A stretch of DNA of 64,000 bases from CAVTJL01 sp963735065 (lineage in GTDB: Bacteria; Pseudomonadota; Alphaproteobacteria; Geminicoccales; Geminicoccaceae): assembly GCA_963735065.1 (NCBI GenBank), contig CAVTJL010000001.1:248001-312000 (forward strand). Reading direction: 5' to 3'. Shown piece by piece: positions 45,843 through 53,940 of the stretch. The notes under the pieces are model-generated. The model had not been told where the DNA came from and searched no databases. It was given only the letters and a program-made list of their open reading frames with translations. Every line of letters begins with the position of its first letter. The first letter of the stretch is position 1. The translations under genes were made by a program, and so were the position numbers.

Positions 45843-47318
45843 ATGGCAGCCGCAGGCTCCGCGCTCACAACCGCGGAAGCGACGCCCTACAACGAGGACG
45901 TCATCCGCTGGTTCACCGTGGCAACGATGTTCTGGGGTATCGTTGGCTTTTCCGTGGGCGTGTGGATCGCCTTCGAGCTGGCCTTTCCGGTCCTCAATCT
46001 CGGTCTCGAATGGACCAGCTTCGGGCGGTTGCGGCCGGTTCACACCTCGGCCGTGATCTTCGCCTTCGGCGGCAACGCGCTGCTGGCGACCTCGCTCTAC
46101 GTGGTCCAGCGGACCTGCCGCGTCACGCTGTTCGGCGGCCGGCATCTCGCGACCTTCCTCTTCTGGGGTTACCAGCTCTTCATCGTTCTGGCGGCGCTCG
46201 GCTACGTCACCGGTGTCACCGAGGGCAGGGAGTATGCCGAGCCCGAATGGTACACCGACATTTGGCTCACGATCGTCTGGGTGGTCTATCTCGTCGTCTT
46301 CTTCGGGACGATCCTCAGGCGCAAGGAGCCGCACATCTACGTGGCGAACTGGTTCTACCTCGCCTTCATCGTCACGATCGCGATGCTCCACATCGTCAAC
46401 AATCTCTCGGTTCCGGTCTCGATCTTCGGCACCAAGAGCTACTCGCTCTTCTCCGGCGTCCAGGATGCGCTCACCCAGTGGTGGTACGGCCACAACGCCG
46501 TGGGCTTCTTCCTCACCGCCGGCTTCCTCGGCATGATGTACTACTTCGTGCCCAAGCAGGCCGAGCGGCCCATCTACTCCTACCGCCTCTCGATCATCCA
46601 CTTCTGGGCCCTCATCTTTCTCTATATCTGGGCCGGCCCGCATCACCTCCACTACACCGCCCTGCCCGATTGGGCGCAGGTGCTGGGCATGACCTTCTCG
46701 GTCATGCTGTGGATGCCCTCATGGGGCGGCATGATCAACGGCCTGATGACGCTCTCGGGCGCCTGGGACAAGCTGCGCACCGATCCGGTCCTGCGCTTCC
46801 TCGTGGTGTCGGTGGCCTTCTACGGCATGAGCACCTTCGAGGGCCCGCTGATGTCGATCCGCCAGGTCAACGCGCTCTCGCACTACACCGACTGGACCAT
46901 CGGCCACGTCCACTCGGGCGCTCTGGGCTGGGTCGCCTTCATCAGCTTCGGCGCGGTCTACTTCCTCGTGCCGCGCCTGTGGAAGCGCGAGCGCCTCTAC
47001 TCGCTGGCGCTGGTCGAGTGGCACTTCTGGATCGCGACCCTGGGGATCGTCCTCTACATCACCGCGATGTGGGTCTCGGGCATCATGCAGGGCCTGATGT
47101 GGCGGTCCTACGACAGCATGGGCTTCCTGCAGTACTCGTTCATCGAGACGGTGGCGGCGATGCACCCCTTCTACGTCATCCGTGCCCTGGGCGGCGTGCT
47201 GTTCCTCACGGGCGCCCTCATCATGGTCTACAATCTCTGGCGGACGGCTGCGGGAGACATCAGGACGGAAGAGGCGCTTGGCGCCACCGTCCGTCCGCGC
47301 GCCGCTCCTGCCATCTGA
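45843..47318 (+). CDS. ccoN: cbb3-type cytochrome c oxidase subunit I
   Basis: 491 residues; ATG 45843 has GGAAGGAGAG and is preferred to the ATG 18 bases earlier. Heme and CuB histidines are in place: LRPVHTSAVIFAFGG, HIVNNLSVPV, WWYGHNAVGFFLTAGFLG, YIWAGPHHLHYTALPDW and the heme-binding GHVHSGALGW. It is the proton-pumping catalytic subunit that reduces O2 with high affinity in the inner membrane. It heads ccoNOQP behind an FNR/FixK box. No ccoGHIS assembly genes lie in the window. Confidence 0.97.
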   Translation: MAAAGSALTTAEATPYNEDVIRWFTVATMFWGIVGFSVGVWIAFELAFPVLNLGLEWTSFGRLRPVHTSAVIFAFGGNALLATSLYVVQRTCRVTLFGGRHLATFLFWGYQLFIVLAALGYVTGVTEGREYAEPEWYTDIWLTIVWVVYLVVFFGTILRRKEPHIYVANWFYLAFIVTIAMLHIVNNLSVPVSIFGTKSYSLFSGVQDALTQWWYGHNAVGFFLTAGFLGMMYYFVPKQAERPIYSYRLSIIHFWALIFLYIWAGPHHLHYTALPDWAQVLGMTFSVMLWMPSWGGMINGLMTLSGAWDKLRTDPVLRFLVVSVAFYGMSTFEGPLMSIRQVNALSHYTDWTIGHVHSGALGWVAFISFGAVYFLVPRLWKRERLYSLALVEWHFWIATLGIVLYITAMWVSGIMQGLMWRSYDSMGFLQYSFIETVAAMHPFYVIRALGGVLFLTGALIMVYNLWRTAAGDIRTEEALGATVRPRAAPAI

Positions 47319-47334
47319 GCAGGAGCGGCACCCC

Positions 47335-48066
47335 ATGTCCTTGATGAGGCACCACGAGAAGATCGAGACGCACGGTCTCCTCCTTCTCGTCCTGACCCTG
47401 ATCACCGTGTCGATCGGCGGCATCGTCGAGATCGCGCCGCTCTTCACGATCGAGACCACGATCGAGAAGGTGCAGGGCATGCGCCCCTACAGCCCGCTCG
47501 AGGTGGCCGGCCGCAACATCTACATCCGGGAGGGCTGCTACAACTGCCACAGCCAGATGATCCGGCCCTTCCGTGACGAGGTCGAGCGCTACGGCCACTA
47601 CAGCCTCGCCGCCGAGAGCATGTACGACCATCCGTTCCAGTGGGGCAGCAAGCGGACCGGCCCCGACCTCGCTCGGGTCGGCGGCAAGTACTCGAACGAA
47701 TGGCAGGTGGCGCACCTGATCGACCCGCGCAGCGTGGTGCCCCAGAGCATCATGCCCACCTACGCCTTCCTGCGCGACCGCGACCTCGACTTCACCGACG
47801 TGGCAGCAAATCTGCAGACGCTGCACGAGGTGGGCGTTCCCTACTCGGACGACATGATCAAGAGCGCCGCGGACGATCTCGCCAACCAGGCGAGCAACGA
47901 CGCCGACCACGAGGCTCTGCTCAAGCGCTATCCGAAGGCGGCGGTCGGCGACTTCGACGGGCAGCCGGGCCGACTGACCGAGATGGACGCGCTCGTGGCC
48001 TATCTGCAGATCCTCGGTCGGATGGTCGATTTCACCAACATCCGCACCGATGACCTCGAGCAGTAA
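47335..48066 (+). CDS. ccoO: cbb3-type cytochrome c oxidase subunit II (monoheme)
   Basis: 243 residues; ATG 47335, 16 bases after ccoN, with AGGAG ahead. A single N-terminal membrane helix (HGLLLLVLTLITVSIGGIVE) is followed by the heme c motif CYNCH near residue 70 and family blocks WGSKRTGPDLARVGGKYSN and QSIMPTYAFL with the Met ligand. It passes electrons from CcoP to CcoN on the periplasmic side. Confidence 0.97.
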   Translation: MSLMRHHEKIETHGLLLLVLTLITVSIGGIVEIAPLFTIETTIEKVQGMRPYSPLEVAGRNIYIREGCYNCHSQMIRPFRDEVERYGHYSLAAESMYDHPFQWGSKRTGPDLARVGGKYSNEWQVAHLIDPRSVVPQSIMPTYAFLRDRDLDFTDVAANLQTLHEVGVPYSDDMIKSAADDLANQASNDADHEALLKRYPKAAVGDFDGQPGRLTEMDALVAYLQILGRMVDFTNIRTDDLEQ

Positions 48067-48078
48067 GAGGAGCCGGTG

Positions 48079-48243
48079 ATGCAGATACTCCACGTGCTCC
48101 ACCAGCTCTGGATATTGTGGGCCTTCCTTCTCTTCTCCGGCATCGTGATCTGGGCCTTGTGGCCGTCGCGCGGCAAGGAGATGGAGCACTGCGCCCGTAT
48201 CCCACTCGACGACGAGGAGGCGGGCCATGCCCACCAGGATTGA
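48079..48243 (+). CDS. ccoQ: cbb3-type oxidase small subunit (FixQ type)
   Basis: 54 residues from ATG 48079. One membrane helix (LWILWAFLLFSGIVIWALWP) is followed by a charged tail ending ARIPLDDEEAGHAHQD, the typical FixQ ending. It stabilises the oxidase complex. Its 3' end overlaps the ccoP start by 17 bases. It was identified from order and pattern, not from long homology. Confidence 0.92.
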   Translation: MQILHVLHQLWILWAFLLFSGIVIWALWPSRGKEMEHCARIPLDDEEAGHAHQD

Positions 48244-49099
48244 GAAGGATGCCGTCACCGGCGTCGAGACCACCGGTCACGAGTGGGACGGCATCAAGGA
48301 GCTGAACAACCCGCTCCCCCGCTGGTGGCTGCTCGTCTTCTACGCCTCCATCGCCTTTGCCGTGGTGTGGTGGGTGCTCTATCCCTCCTGGCCCTGGGTG
48401 CACGGCTACTGGCACGGCCTCCTCGGCTACAATCAGCGGACCGACCTCGATCGGCGCATGGCGGAGGCCGAGAAGGCCCGGGGCGTCTGGCTGAGCAAGA
48501 TCCAGGCCGCCAATGTCGAGACGATCGCCAAGGATCCCGAGCTCCGGGCCTTCGCGATCGCGGGCGGCGCGGTCGCCTTCAAGGACAATTGCGCACCCTG
48601 CCACGGCCTGGGCGGCGCCGGCCAGAAGGGCTATCCGACGCTCGCGGACGACAGCTGGCTCTGGGGCGGCACGCTGCAGGACATCGTCTTCACGATCCGT
48701 CACGGCATCCGCAACGGCCAGGATCCGCAGGCACGTGACAATGCCATGCCGGCCTTCGGCGCCACCGGCATCCTGACGTCTGCACAGATAGGGGACGTCA
48801 CGCAGTATGTGCTGTCGCTGACCAAGCGCGCCACCGACCAGGCGGCGGCCGAGAAGGGTGCCAAGCTGTTCGAGGACAACTGTGTCGTCTGCCATGGCAA
48901 GGGCGGCGTGGGGAACACCCAGCTGGGCGCGCCCGCGCTCAACAGCGCGGTCTGGCTCTACGGGGGCACACCCGATGCCATCGCTGCTCAGATCTACCAG
49001 CCGAAGCTCGGCGTGATGCCGACCTGGCAGGGACGACTGGACGATGCGACGATCAAGATGCTCGCCGTCTACGTCCACTCTCTCGGCGGCGGCCAGTAG
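48227..49099 (+). CDS. ccoP: cbb3-type cytochrome c oxidase subunit III (diheme)
   Basis: 290 residues from ATG 48227. The N-terminal GVETTGHEWDGIKELNNPLP and RWWLLVFYASIAFAVVWW anchor are standard for CcoP. Two heme c sites follow: CAPCH near residue 122 and CVVCH near residue 223. It accepts electrons from the periplasmic cytochrome c pool. It is the last gene of ccoNOQP. Confidence 0.97.
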   Translation: MPTRIEKDAVTGVETTGHEWDGIKELNNPLPRWWLLVFYASIAFAVVWWVLYPSWPWVHGYWHGLLGYNQRTDLDRRMAEAEKARGVWLSKIQAANVETIAKDPELRAFAIAGGAVAFKDNCAPCHGLGGAGQKGYPTLADDSWLWGGTLQDIVFTIRHGIRNGQDPQARDNAMPAFGATGILTSAQIGDVTQYVLSLTKRATDQAAAEKGAKLFEDNCVVCHGKGGVGNTQLGAPALNSAVWLYGGTPDAIAAQIYQPKLGVMPTWQGRLDDATIKMLAVYVHSLGGGQ

Positions 49100-49132
49100 G
49101 GCCCGGTCGAGAGGCGCCGGAAGCAGAGAGGC

Positions 49133-49161
49133 CGGGGGCCTGGGCTGGGTGATGGCCCCCG
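49133..49161 (+). terminator. Hairpin downstream of ccoP
   Basis: CGGGGGCC (49133-49140) pairs with GGCCCCCG (49154-49161) across a 13-base loop, 34 bases after the ccoP stop. No T-run follows. A further perfect 14-base palindrome (CCGGAAGCTTCCGG) lies at 49163-49176. It may mark the end of the cco transcript. Confidence 0.4.
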
Positions 49162-49270
49162 ACCGGAAGCTTCCGGCCGAGGGCCGGGCGGGCGCAGCAT
49201 CAGCGGTGCCACGCGCCCGGCCTGGACGACAAGCGGGACGGCCGTCGCCGGCCCGCCTGTCGCAGGAAGC

Positions 49271-50695
49271 CTACTTTCGAGCTGCCGCCTGCGGCGTCGC
49301 GGGGTCGTCGATGCCGAAGAGCCTGTTCCGGTTCTGCTTGTAGTAGGTATCCGGATTGTAGGGCTTGACGGGCAGGTCGATCCCGGTGGCGGTGAGCTGG
49401 CCCACAGCCGACTTCAGGGTGTAGCTCGCCTTGACCTCGGTGGCCTGGGCCGTCACGAGGTTCACCTGCGACTGAAAGAGCGTCTGCTCGGCGTCCAGCA
49501 CGTCGAGAACCGTGCGCGAGCCGACGAGCGCTTCCTCCTGCACGCCCTGGAGCGCGATCCGGTTGGCGCGCACCTCGGACTGCAGCGACTGGATGGTCGC
49601 CGTCGCCGCGAGCAGCTGGTCCCAGCTCGAGCTCACGGTCTCCGCCACGGTACGGTGCGAGTTCTCGAGCGTGTTGCGCTCCTGCTGTACCGTCTGCCGG
49701 TTCTGCCGGACCTGCGAGTACTCGGCCCCGCCCTGATAGAGCGGGATGGTCAGGGTGACGCCGACGCTGGCGGTACGCTGCCAGGGCACGTTGGGCGTCG
49801 GCTGGTCGATCGCCGCCACCTGGGCCTGCGCCTGCAGGCTGGGCAGCAGCTGGGCGAACGCCACGTCGACACCGTCGCGCGCCGCCGCGAGGCTGAAGCT
49901 GGCCTGGATGATGTCGGGGTTGGCCGTAGCCAGCGCCTGCGCGTCCTCGATCGTCTTCGGCAGGCCCGTGTAGGGCTTCGGCTGGGCGAGGTTCTTGGGC
50001 GGATGGCCGATGATGCGCAGGTAGGTCGCGTTCGCAGAGGACAGATTGGACTTTGCCACCTCGACGTCGGCATGTGCGCCGGCGAGCGAGGCCTCGGCCT
50101 GCGCCACGTCCGTGCGCGCGACCTCGCCGACCTGGAAGCGATCCCGGGTGGCCTGAAGCTGGCGTCTCAGCCGCTCCTCGTTGTTGAGCGCGAGATCGAG
50201 GGTGGCCTGGGTCCGCCAAGCTTCCGTGTAGGCGTTGACGGCGCTCAGCAGCACCTGCTGCTCGAGCGAGATGAGGCTCGCCCTTTGGGCACGCACGAGA
50301 TTCTCGGCGCGGCTGGTCGAGGCGACCGTGCCGCCGCCATTGTAGAGATTCTGCTGTACCGTCAGGCTGGCGCTCTGCTCGGTCTGCCTGATGTCTGAAT
50401 CCTGCCCGCCATTGCCAGTGCCCGCCTGGCCCTGGGTGCGCTGGACACCCACGCTGCCGAAGACCTGCGGACGATAACCCGAGAGGGCCTGAGGCACGAG
50501 CTCGTCGGTCGCACGAAGCTGGGCACGCCCGGCTTGCAGCTGAGGGTTGCCGAGATAGGCCTGCACCAGAGCCTCGGTGACCGTATCGGCTCGCGCCGCG
50601 CCCAATGGGATCAAGCCTATGAGCGCGACGCCCATCGCCAACCGGCGAGCCAGCCTCGCTATCCGACTGTTGCTCACCGCGTCCTCCGCCGCCAT
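49271..50695 (-). CDS. tolC: TolC family outer-membrane efflux/secretion protein
   Basis: 474 residues from ATG 50695 (a TTG nine codons earlier is less likely). The signal peptide ends near GAARADT. TolC repeats are clear: TVTEALVQAYLGNPQLQAGR, LTVQQNLYNGGG, then the second half with IPLYQGGAEYSQVRQNRQTV and SRTVLDVLDAEQTLFQSQVN. It forms the outer-membrane/periplasmic channel for type I secretion or RND efflux. No inner-membrane partner is encoded next to it. It is divergent from dinB. Confidence 0.93.
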   Translation of the reverse strand: MAAEDAVSNSRIARLARRLAMGVALIGLIPLGAARADTVTEALVQAYLGNPQLQAGRAQLRATDELVPQALSGYRPQVFGSVGVQRTQGQAGTGNGGQDSDIRQTEQSASLTVQQNLYNGGGTVASTSRAENLVRAQRASLISLEQQVLLSAVNAYTEAWRTQATLDLALNNEERLRRQLQATRDRFQVGEVARTDVAQAEASLAGAHADVEVAKSNLSSANATYLRIIGHPPKNLAQPKPYTGLPKTIEDAQALATANPDIIQASFSLAAARDGVDVAFAQLLPSLQAQAQVAAIDQPTPNVPWQRTASVGVTLTIPLYQGGAEYSQVRQNRQTVQQERNTLENSHRTVAETVSSSWDQLLAATATIQSLQSEVRANRIALQGVQEEALVGSRTVLDVLDAEQTLFQSQVNLVTAQATEVKASYTLKSAVGQLTATGIDLPVKPYNPDTYYKQNRNRLFGIDDPATPQAAARK

Positions 50696-50853
50696 TTCCG
50701 CATCAACACCAAGGTAGACCAAGGGTAGGTTCCTGCCACAGATGCACGCAACCTTTTCCAGACGAGCCGCCGCGCGGGGCAGACCCGCATTCGTGAGACC
50801 GTTGATTTCCGGCCACAGATCAGGGGACCCGCGGCACGCGCCAGGGTGGGCGG

Positions 50854-51924
50854 ATGCGCAAGATCGTGCACATAGACATGGACGCCTTCTATGCCGCCAT
50901 CGAGCAGCGCGACGATGCGACGCTGCGCGGCCGGCCGATCGCCGTCGGCAGCGCCGGTGGCCGTGGCGTGGTCATGACCGCGAGCTACGAGGCGCGGACC
51001 TTCGGCGTCCGCTCGGCGATGCCCTCGGCCGTGGCGCGCCGGCTGTGCCCCGACCTCCTGTTCGTCCCGGCCCAATTCGGTGCCTACAAGGCCGCGAGCG
51101 CGGCGATCCGCGCCATCTTCGAGCGCTACACGCCGCTCGTCGAGCCGCTCTCGCTCGATGAGGCCTATCTCGATGTGACCCACCCGCTACCAGGCCCGAT
51201 GCCGGCCGTCACGATCGCCCGGCGGCTGAAGGACGAGATCCGCGAGACGACCAACCTCACCGCCTCCGCCGGCGTATCCTTCAACAAGTTCCTGGCGAAG
51301 CTCGCCTCCGACCTCAGGAAGCCGGACGGGCTGGCGGTCATCCGGCCGGACATGGCCAAAGCGTTCCTGGCGGGGCTGTCGATCGAGCGCTTTCACGGTA
51401 TCGGGCCTCGTACGGCGGCGCGCCTTCACGCGCTCGGGATCCGGACGGGCGCGGACCTCCAGGCGATGGACGAGGCCGCCCTCGTCGCCCGTATCGGCCG
51501 CTTGGGCGCCCATTTCTGGCACCTCGCGCATGCCCGGGATGATCGGCCCGTCGAGCCGGATCGGCCCCGCCGCTCGCTCAGCGTCGAGACCACCTTCGCC
51601 GCGGATCTGATCGACCCGCGGCGGCTGGCCGAGGAGCTCGACGCCCTCGCGATCGAGCTCGTCCCGCGACTTGGCCGCGCCGGCTTCAGGGCGCGAACAC
51701 TGACCTTGAAGATAAAATACGAGGACTTCCGCATCCAGACGCGTCGAACCACGCGGCCCGGAGCCTTCGACAGCCTCGATGCGATCCGGGCGACCGCCTC
51801 GAGCCTCCTCCACCGGCCCACGCTCCCCGAGCGCCCTGTGAGGCTGCTCGGCCTCGGCGTCGCCAACCCGATCGAGGAAAGCTCCAGCCTCCAGCTCAGC
51901 CTTCTGGGCGAGCCTCAGGGATAG
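50854..51924 (+). CDS. dinB: DNA polymerase IV (Y family)
   Basis: 356 residues from ATG 50854. Y-family motifs are intact: the catalytic HIDMDAFYAAIEQRDD, YEARTFGVRSAMP, and the second acidic pair in LSLDEAYLDVT, followed by SAGVSFNKFLAKLASDLRKP. The C-terminal little-finger region ends with LQLSLLG, a likely sliding-clamp-binding motif. It performs error-prone translesion synthesis. The 3' end overlaps the convergent hypothetical gene by ten bases. No LexA box was recognised. Confidence 0.95.
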   Translation: MRKIVHIDMDAFYAAIEQRDDATLRGRPIAVGSAGGRGVVMTASYEARTFGVRSAMPSAVARRLCPDLLFVPAQFGAYKAASAAIRAIFERYTPLVEPLSLDEAYLDVTHPLPGPMPAVTIARRLKDEIRETTNLTASAGVSFNKFLAKLASDLRKPDGLAVIRPDMAKAFLAGLSIERFHGIGPRTAARLHALGIRTGADLQAMDEAALVARIGRLGAHFWHLAHARDDRPVEPDRPRRSLSVETTFAADLIDPRRLAEELDALAIELVPRLGRAGFRARTLTLKIKYEDFRIQTRRTTRPGAFDSLDAIRATASSLLHRPTLPERPVRLLGLGVANPIEESSSLQLSLLGEPQG

Positions 51925-52643
51925 GCACAGACCTGGACCGACAGATCGAGCACCCCGCGGCGTTGGCCGGCCTTGGCGGTGAGGGCGTACTCATGCGACG
52001 CCTGAACGATCGTGTGCTTGAGCGGCAGCAGGCCCGAGGCACCCGCGATCCTGCCGTCGCTCGTCCTGATCTCGAGCTCCACCGGCTGGGCCGGGTCGAA
52101 CCATGCCTCGGGCAGCCCTGCGGCGTCGCGCACCGAGACGCCCTTGCCCGACACGGTGAGCCGACCACCGGCGAAGACGGCACTGGTCGCATCCCGCGAC
52201 ACCGGGGTCCCGAGCACGATGCGGTGTGTCTCGACCGCGGGATCGCACCGCCGCTCGCGTGTCACGCCCTCGATCGCAGCGCCGAGACGAGCGGGCTCCA
52301 CCCCATCGGCGAGCTTGCTGCGGATGAGCGCCATGAGACCGGCCGTCGGCGTCGCCTCGACCGGATCGACCGTCGTCGGCTGCGGCGCTGCTGTGCTGCT
52401 GGCCCCGGCCCAGCGCTGCTGGAGGTCGGCGAGCCTCGCGTCGAGCTGCCGGTTCGTCTCACGTTGGTTCTGGAGGTCCTCGAGAAGCCGGGCAGCCTCG
52501 GTGTCGGATTGCGAGCGCCCGGCCTCGTAGGCCGCCCCGAGGCTCAGCACGATGGCGCCCAGGATGATGGCGAGGCGAAGCGAGCGCCACAGCCAGCGAC
52601 GACCGCGCCGGCGACGGGACCGACCGAGCGTCGTCACGATCAT
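51915..52643 (-). CDS. Hypothetical membrane-anchored coiled-coil protein
   Basis: 242 residues from ATG 52643; the frame is open further up, but the added part is not protein-like. A basic N-terminus (RSRRRRGRRW) is followed by one membrane helix (LRLAIILGAIVLSLGAAYEA). A coiled coil with many Gln/Arg/Leu then spans ~45-80 (ARLLEDLQNQRETNRQLDAR). The C-terminal ~110 residues look like a folded beta-rich domain with FAGGRLTVSGKGVSVRDAAG. I do not recognise a family. It could act in the periplasm. Confidence 0.7.
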   Translation of the reverse strand: MIVTTLGRSRRRRGRRWLWRSLRLAIILGAIVLSLGAAYEAGRSQSDTEAARLLEDLQNQRETNRQLDARLADLQQRWAGASSTAAPQPTTVDPVEATPTAGLMALIRSKLADGVEPARLGAAIEGVTRERRCDPAVETHRIVLGTPVSRDATSAVFAGGRLTVSGKGVSVRDAAGLPEAWFDPAQPVELEIRTSDGRIAGASGLLPLKHTIVQASHEYALTAKAGQRRGVLDLSVQVCAYP

Positions 52644-52819
52644 CCCGCTCCGAGCGCCTGCTCTCGCATCCCCGAGCCGCTGGCCGGCGCAGGGCTCGTC
52701 GGCCTCGCAAACACCATCATGACGACGTGAAATAACGGCGCCAGCCCCGCGGAGCAAGCGTCGCGGGCGATGCGCCACCCGGCGGCATCGTCAACCGCGC
52801 GGCAGGACGACGGCCGTCC

Positions 52820-53197
52820 TCAGGCCGTCGCCGCCATGATGGCCTCGATCAGCGCCCGCCCCAGCAGCGGCTTTTCGACCACCGGCACCTGCGCTGCTCG
52901 CGCGCGGTGCGTCAGCGCCGCCTGCAGACGGCCCGTGATCAGCACCGCGGGCGTGCTGACGCCATCCCGTCGCAGCCGCTCGATGAGATCGAGGCCGTTG
53001 CCGTCGGGCATGAAGTAGTCGATGACGAGGCACGTCGCGTGGGCCGGCACTCCGGACGCCAGGAGCGCATCCCCCGTGGCGTGGGCGAGGACCATGTAGC
53101 CCTCCACCTCGAGCATGAACCGGGTCGAGACGAGAACAGCAGGATCATCGTCGACGAGGACGATGAGCGACGGCTGCTCGGGCGACTCCGCGACCAT
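52820..53197 (-). CDS. Stand-alone receiver-domain response regulator
   Basis: 125 residues from ATG 53197 (ribosome site GGGGAG). It is one receiver domain: acidic pocket VLVDDDPA, phospho-acceptor Asp60 in CLVIDYFMPDG, the switch Thr in VLITGR and Lys in VVEKPLLG. There is no output domain, so it acts as a phosphate shuttle or sink, or by protein contact. An FNR/FixK box lies 75 bases upstream. It is encoded next to fixJ and fixL on the same strand, so it probably modulates the FixL-FixJ relay. Confidence 0.9.
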   Translation of the reverse strand: MVAESPEQPSLIVLVDDDPAVLVSTRFMLEVEGYMVLAHATGDALLASGVPAHATCLVIDYFMPDGNGLDLIERLRRDGVSTPAVLITGRLQAALTHRARAAQVPVVEKPLLGRALIEAIMAATA

Positions 53198-53271
53198 GCT
53201 CCCCGATACCTCTCCCTGAGCCTCCCGCGGGCAGGATGAAAAGAGGTTGGGTCAGCACAGCGCGCCAAGCT

Positions 53272-53285
53272 TTGACCTGGATCAA
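53272..53285 (-). promoter_or_regulatory. FNR/FixK-type box upstream of the lone receiver gene
   Basis: TTGACCTGGATCAA matches TTGAT-N4-ATCAA with one change. It lies 75-88 bases before the receiver gene start and 34 bases after the fixJ stop (in transcription direction). It gives the receiver gene its own oxygen-controlled promoter, separate from fixLJ. Confidence 0.8.
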
Positions 53286-53319
53286 GAAGACCGCATGGCC
53301 CGTTCCTGGCGATGCCCGG

Positions 53320-53940
53320 CTAGCCGCCGTCCGAGCCGGCGAGGAGCGCGAGCCGCACGAGCTCGGACAGGCTCGACGCCTGCATCTTCGTCATGACATT
53401 GGCCCGGTAGACCTCGACCGTGCGCGGGCTGATGCCGAGGTCGAAGGCGATCGCCTTGTTGGCGCTGCCCGCGACCAGGCCGTCCAGCACCTGACGCTCG
53501 CGCGCGGAGAGCGTCGCGAGGCGAGCGAGGGCCTGGGCCCGTTGCCCATCCACCTCGCCCGCCGCGTGAGGCCGACCGAGCGCGGCGCGGATCGCGGCGA
53601 TGAGACGGTCGTCATCGCACGGCTTCTCGATGAAGTCGGCAGCACCCTTCTTCATCGCCTCGACCGCCAGGGGGATGTCGCCATGACCCGTGATCACGAT
53701 GACGGGGATATCCGACCGGCTGGACCTGGCCAGCCGGTCGAGCAGGTCGATCCCGCTCATGCCGGGCATGCGCACATCGGTGACCACGCAGCCATGCCCG
53801 GCCTGCCGCGATCCCGCGAGGAAGTCCTCCGCCGACGCGAAGGTCTCGACGCTCATGCCTTCGGCCGTCAGCAGGAAGCCAAGCGAATCGCGGACGGCGT
53901 CGTCGTCGTCGATGATCCACACGGTCCCTTCATCGCTCAT
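53320..53940 (-). CDS. fixJ: FixJ-type response regulator
   Basis: 206 residues from ATG 53940. The receiver domain has WIIDDDDAVRDSLGFLL, Asp55 in CVVTDVRMPGMSGIDLL, the Thr in VIVITGHGD and Lys in ADFIEKPCDD. The C-terminal LuxR/FixJ helix-turn-helix is TLSARERQVLDGLVAGSANK, then DLGISPRTVEVYRANVM. Phosphorylated by FixL at low O2, it activates fixK promoters. Its start overlaps the fixL stop by 11 bases. Confidence 0.95.
   Translation of the reverse strand: MSDEGTVWIIDDDDAVRDSLGFLLTAEGMSVETFASAEDFLAGSRQAGHGCVVTDVRMPGMSGIDLLDRLARSSRSDIPVIVITGHGDIPLAVEAMKKGAADFIEKPCDDDRLIAAIRAALGRPHAAGEVDGQRAQALARLATLSARERQVLDGLVAGSANKAIAFDLGISPRTVEVYRANVMTKMQASSLSELVRLALLAGSDGG

Noticed and set aside
49163..49176. 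Perfect 14-base palindrome CCGGAAGCTTCCGG as a regulator site
   Set aside because: It lies downstream of ccoP and far from the tolC start at 50695, so no promoter is nearby; it is more likely part of the 3' end structure or chance.
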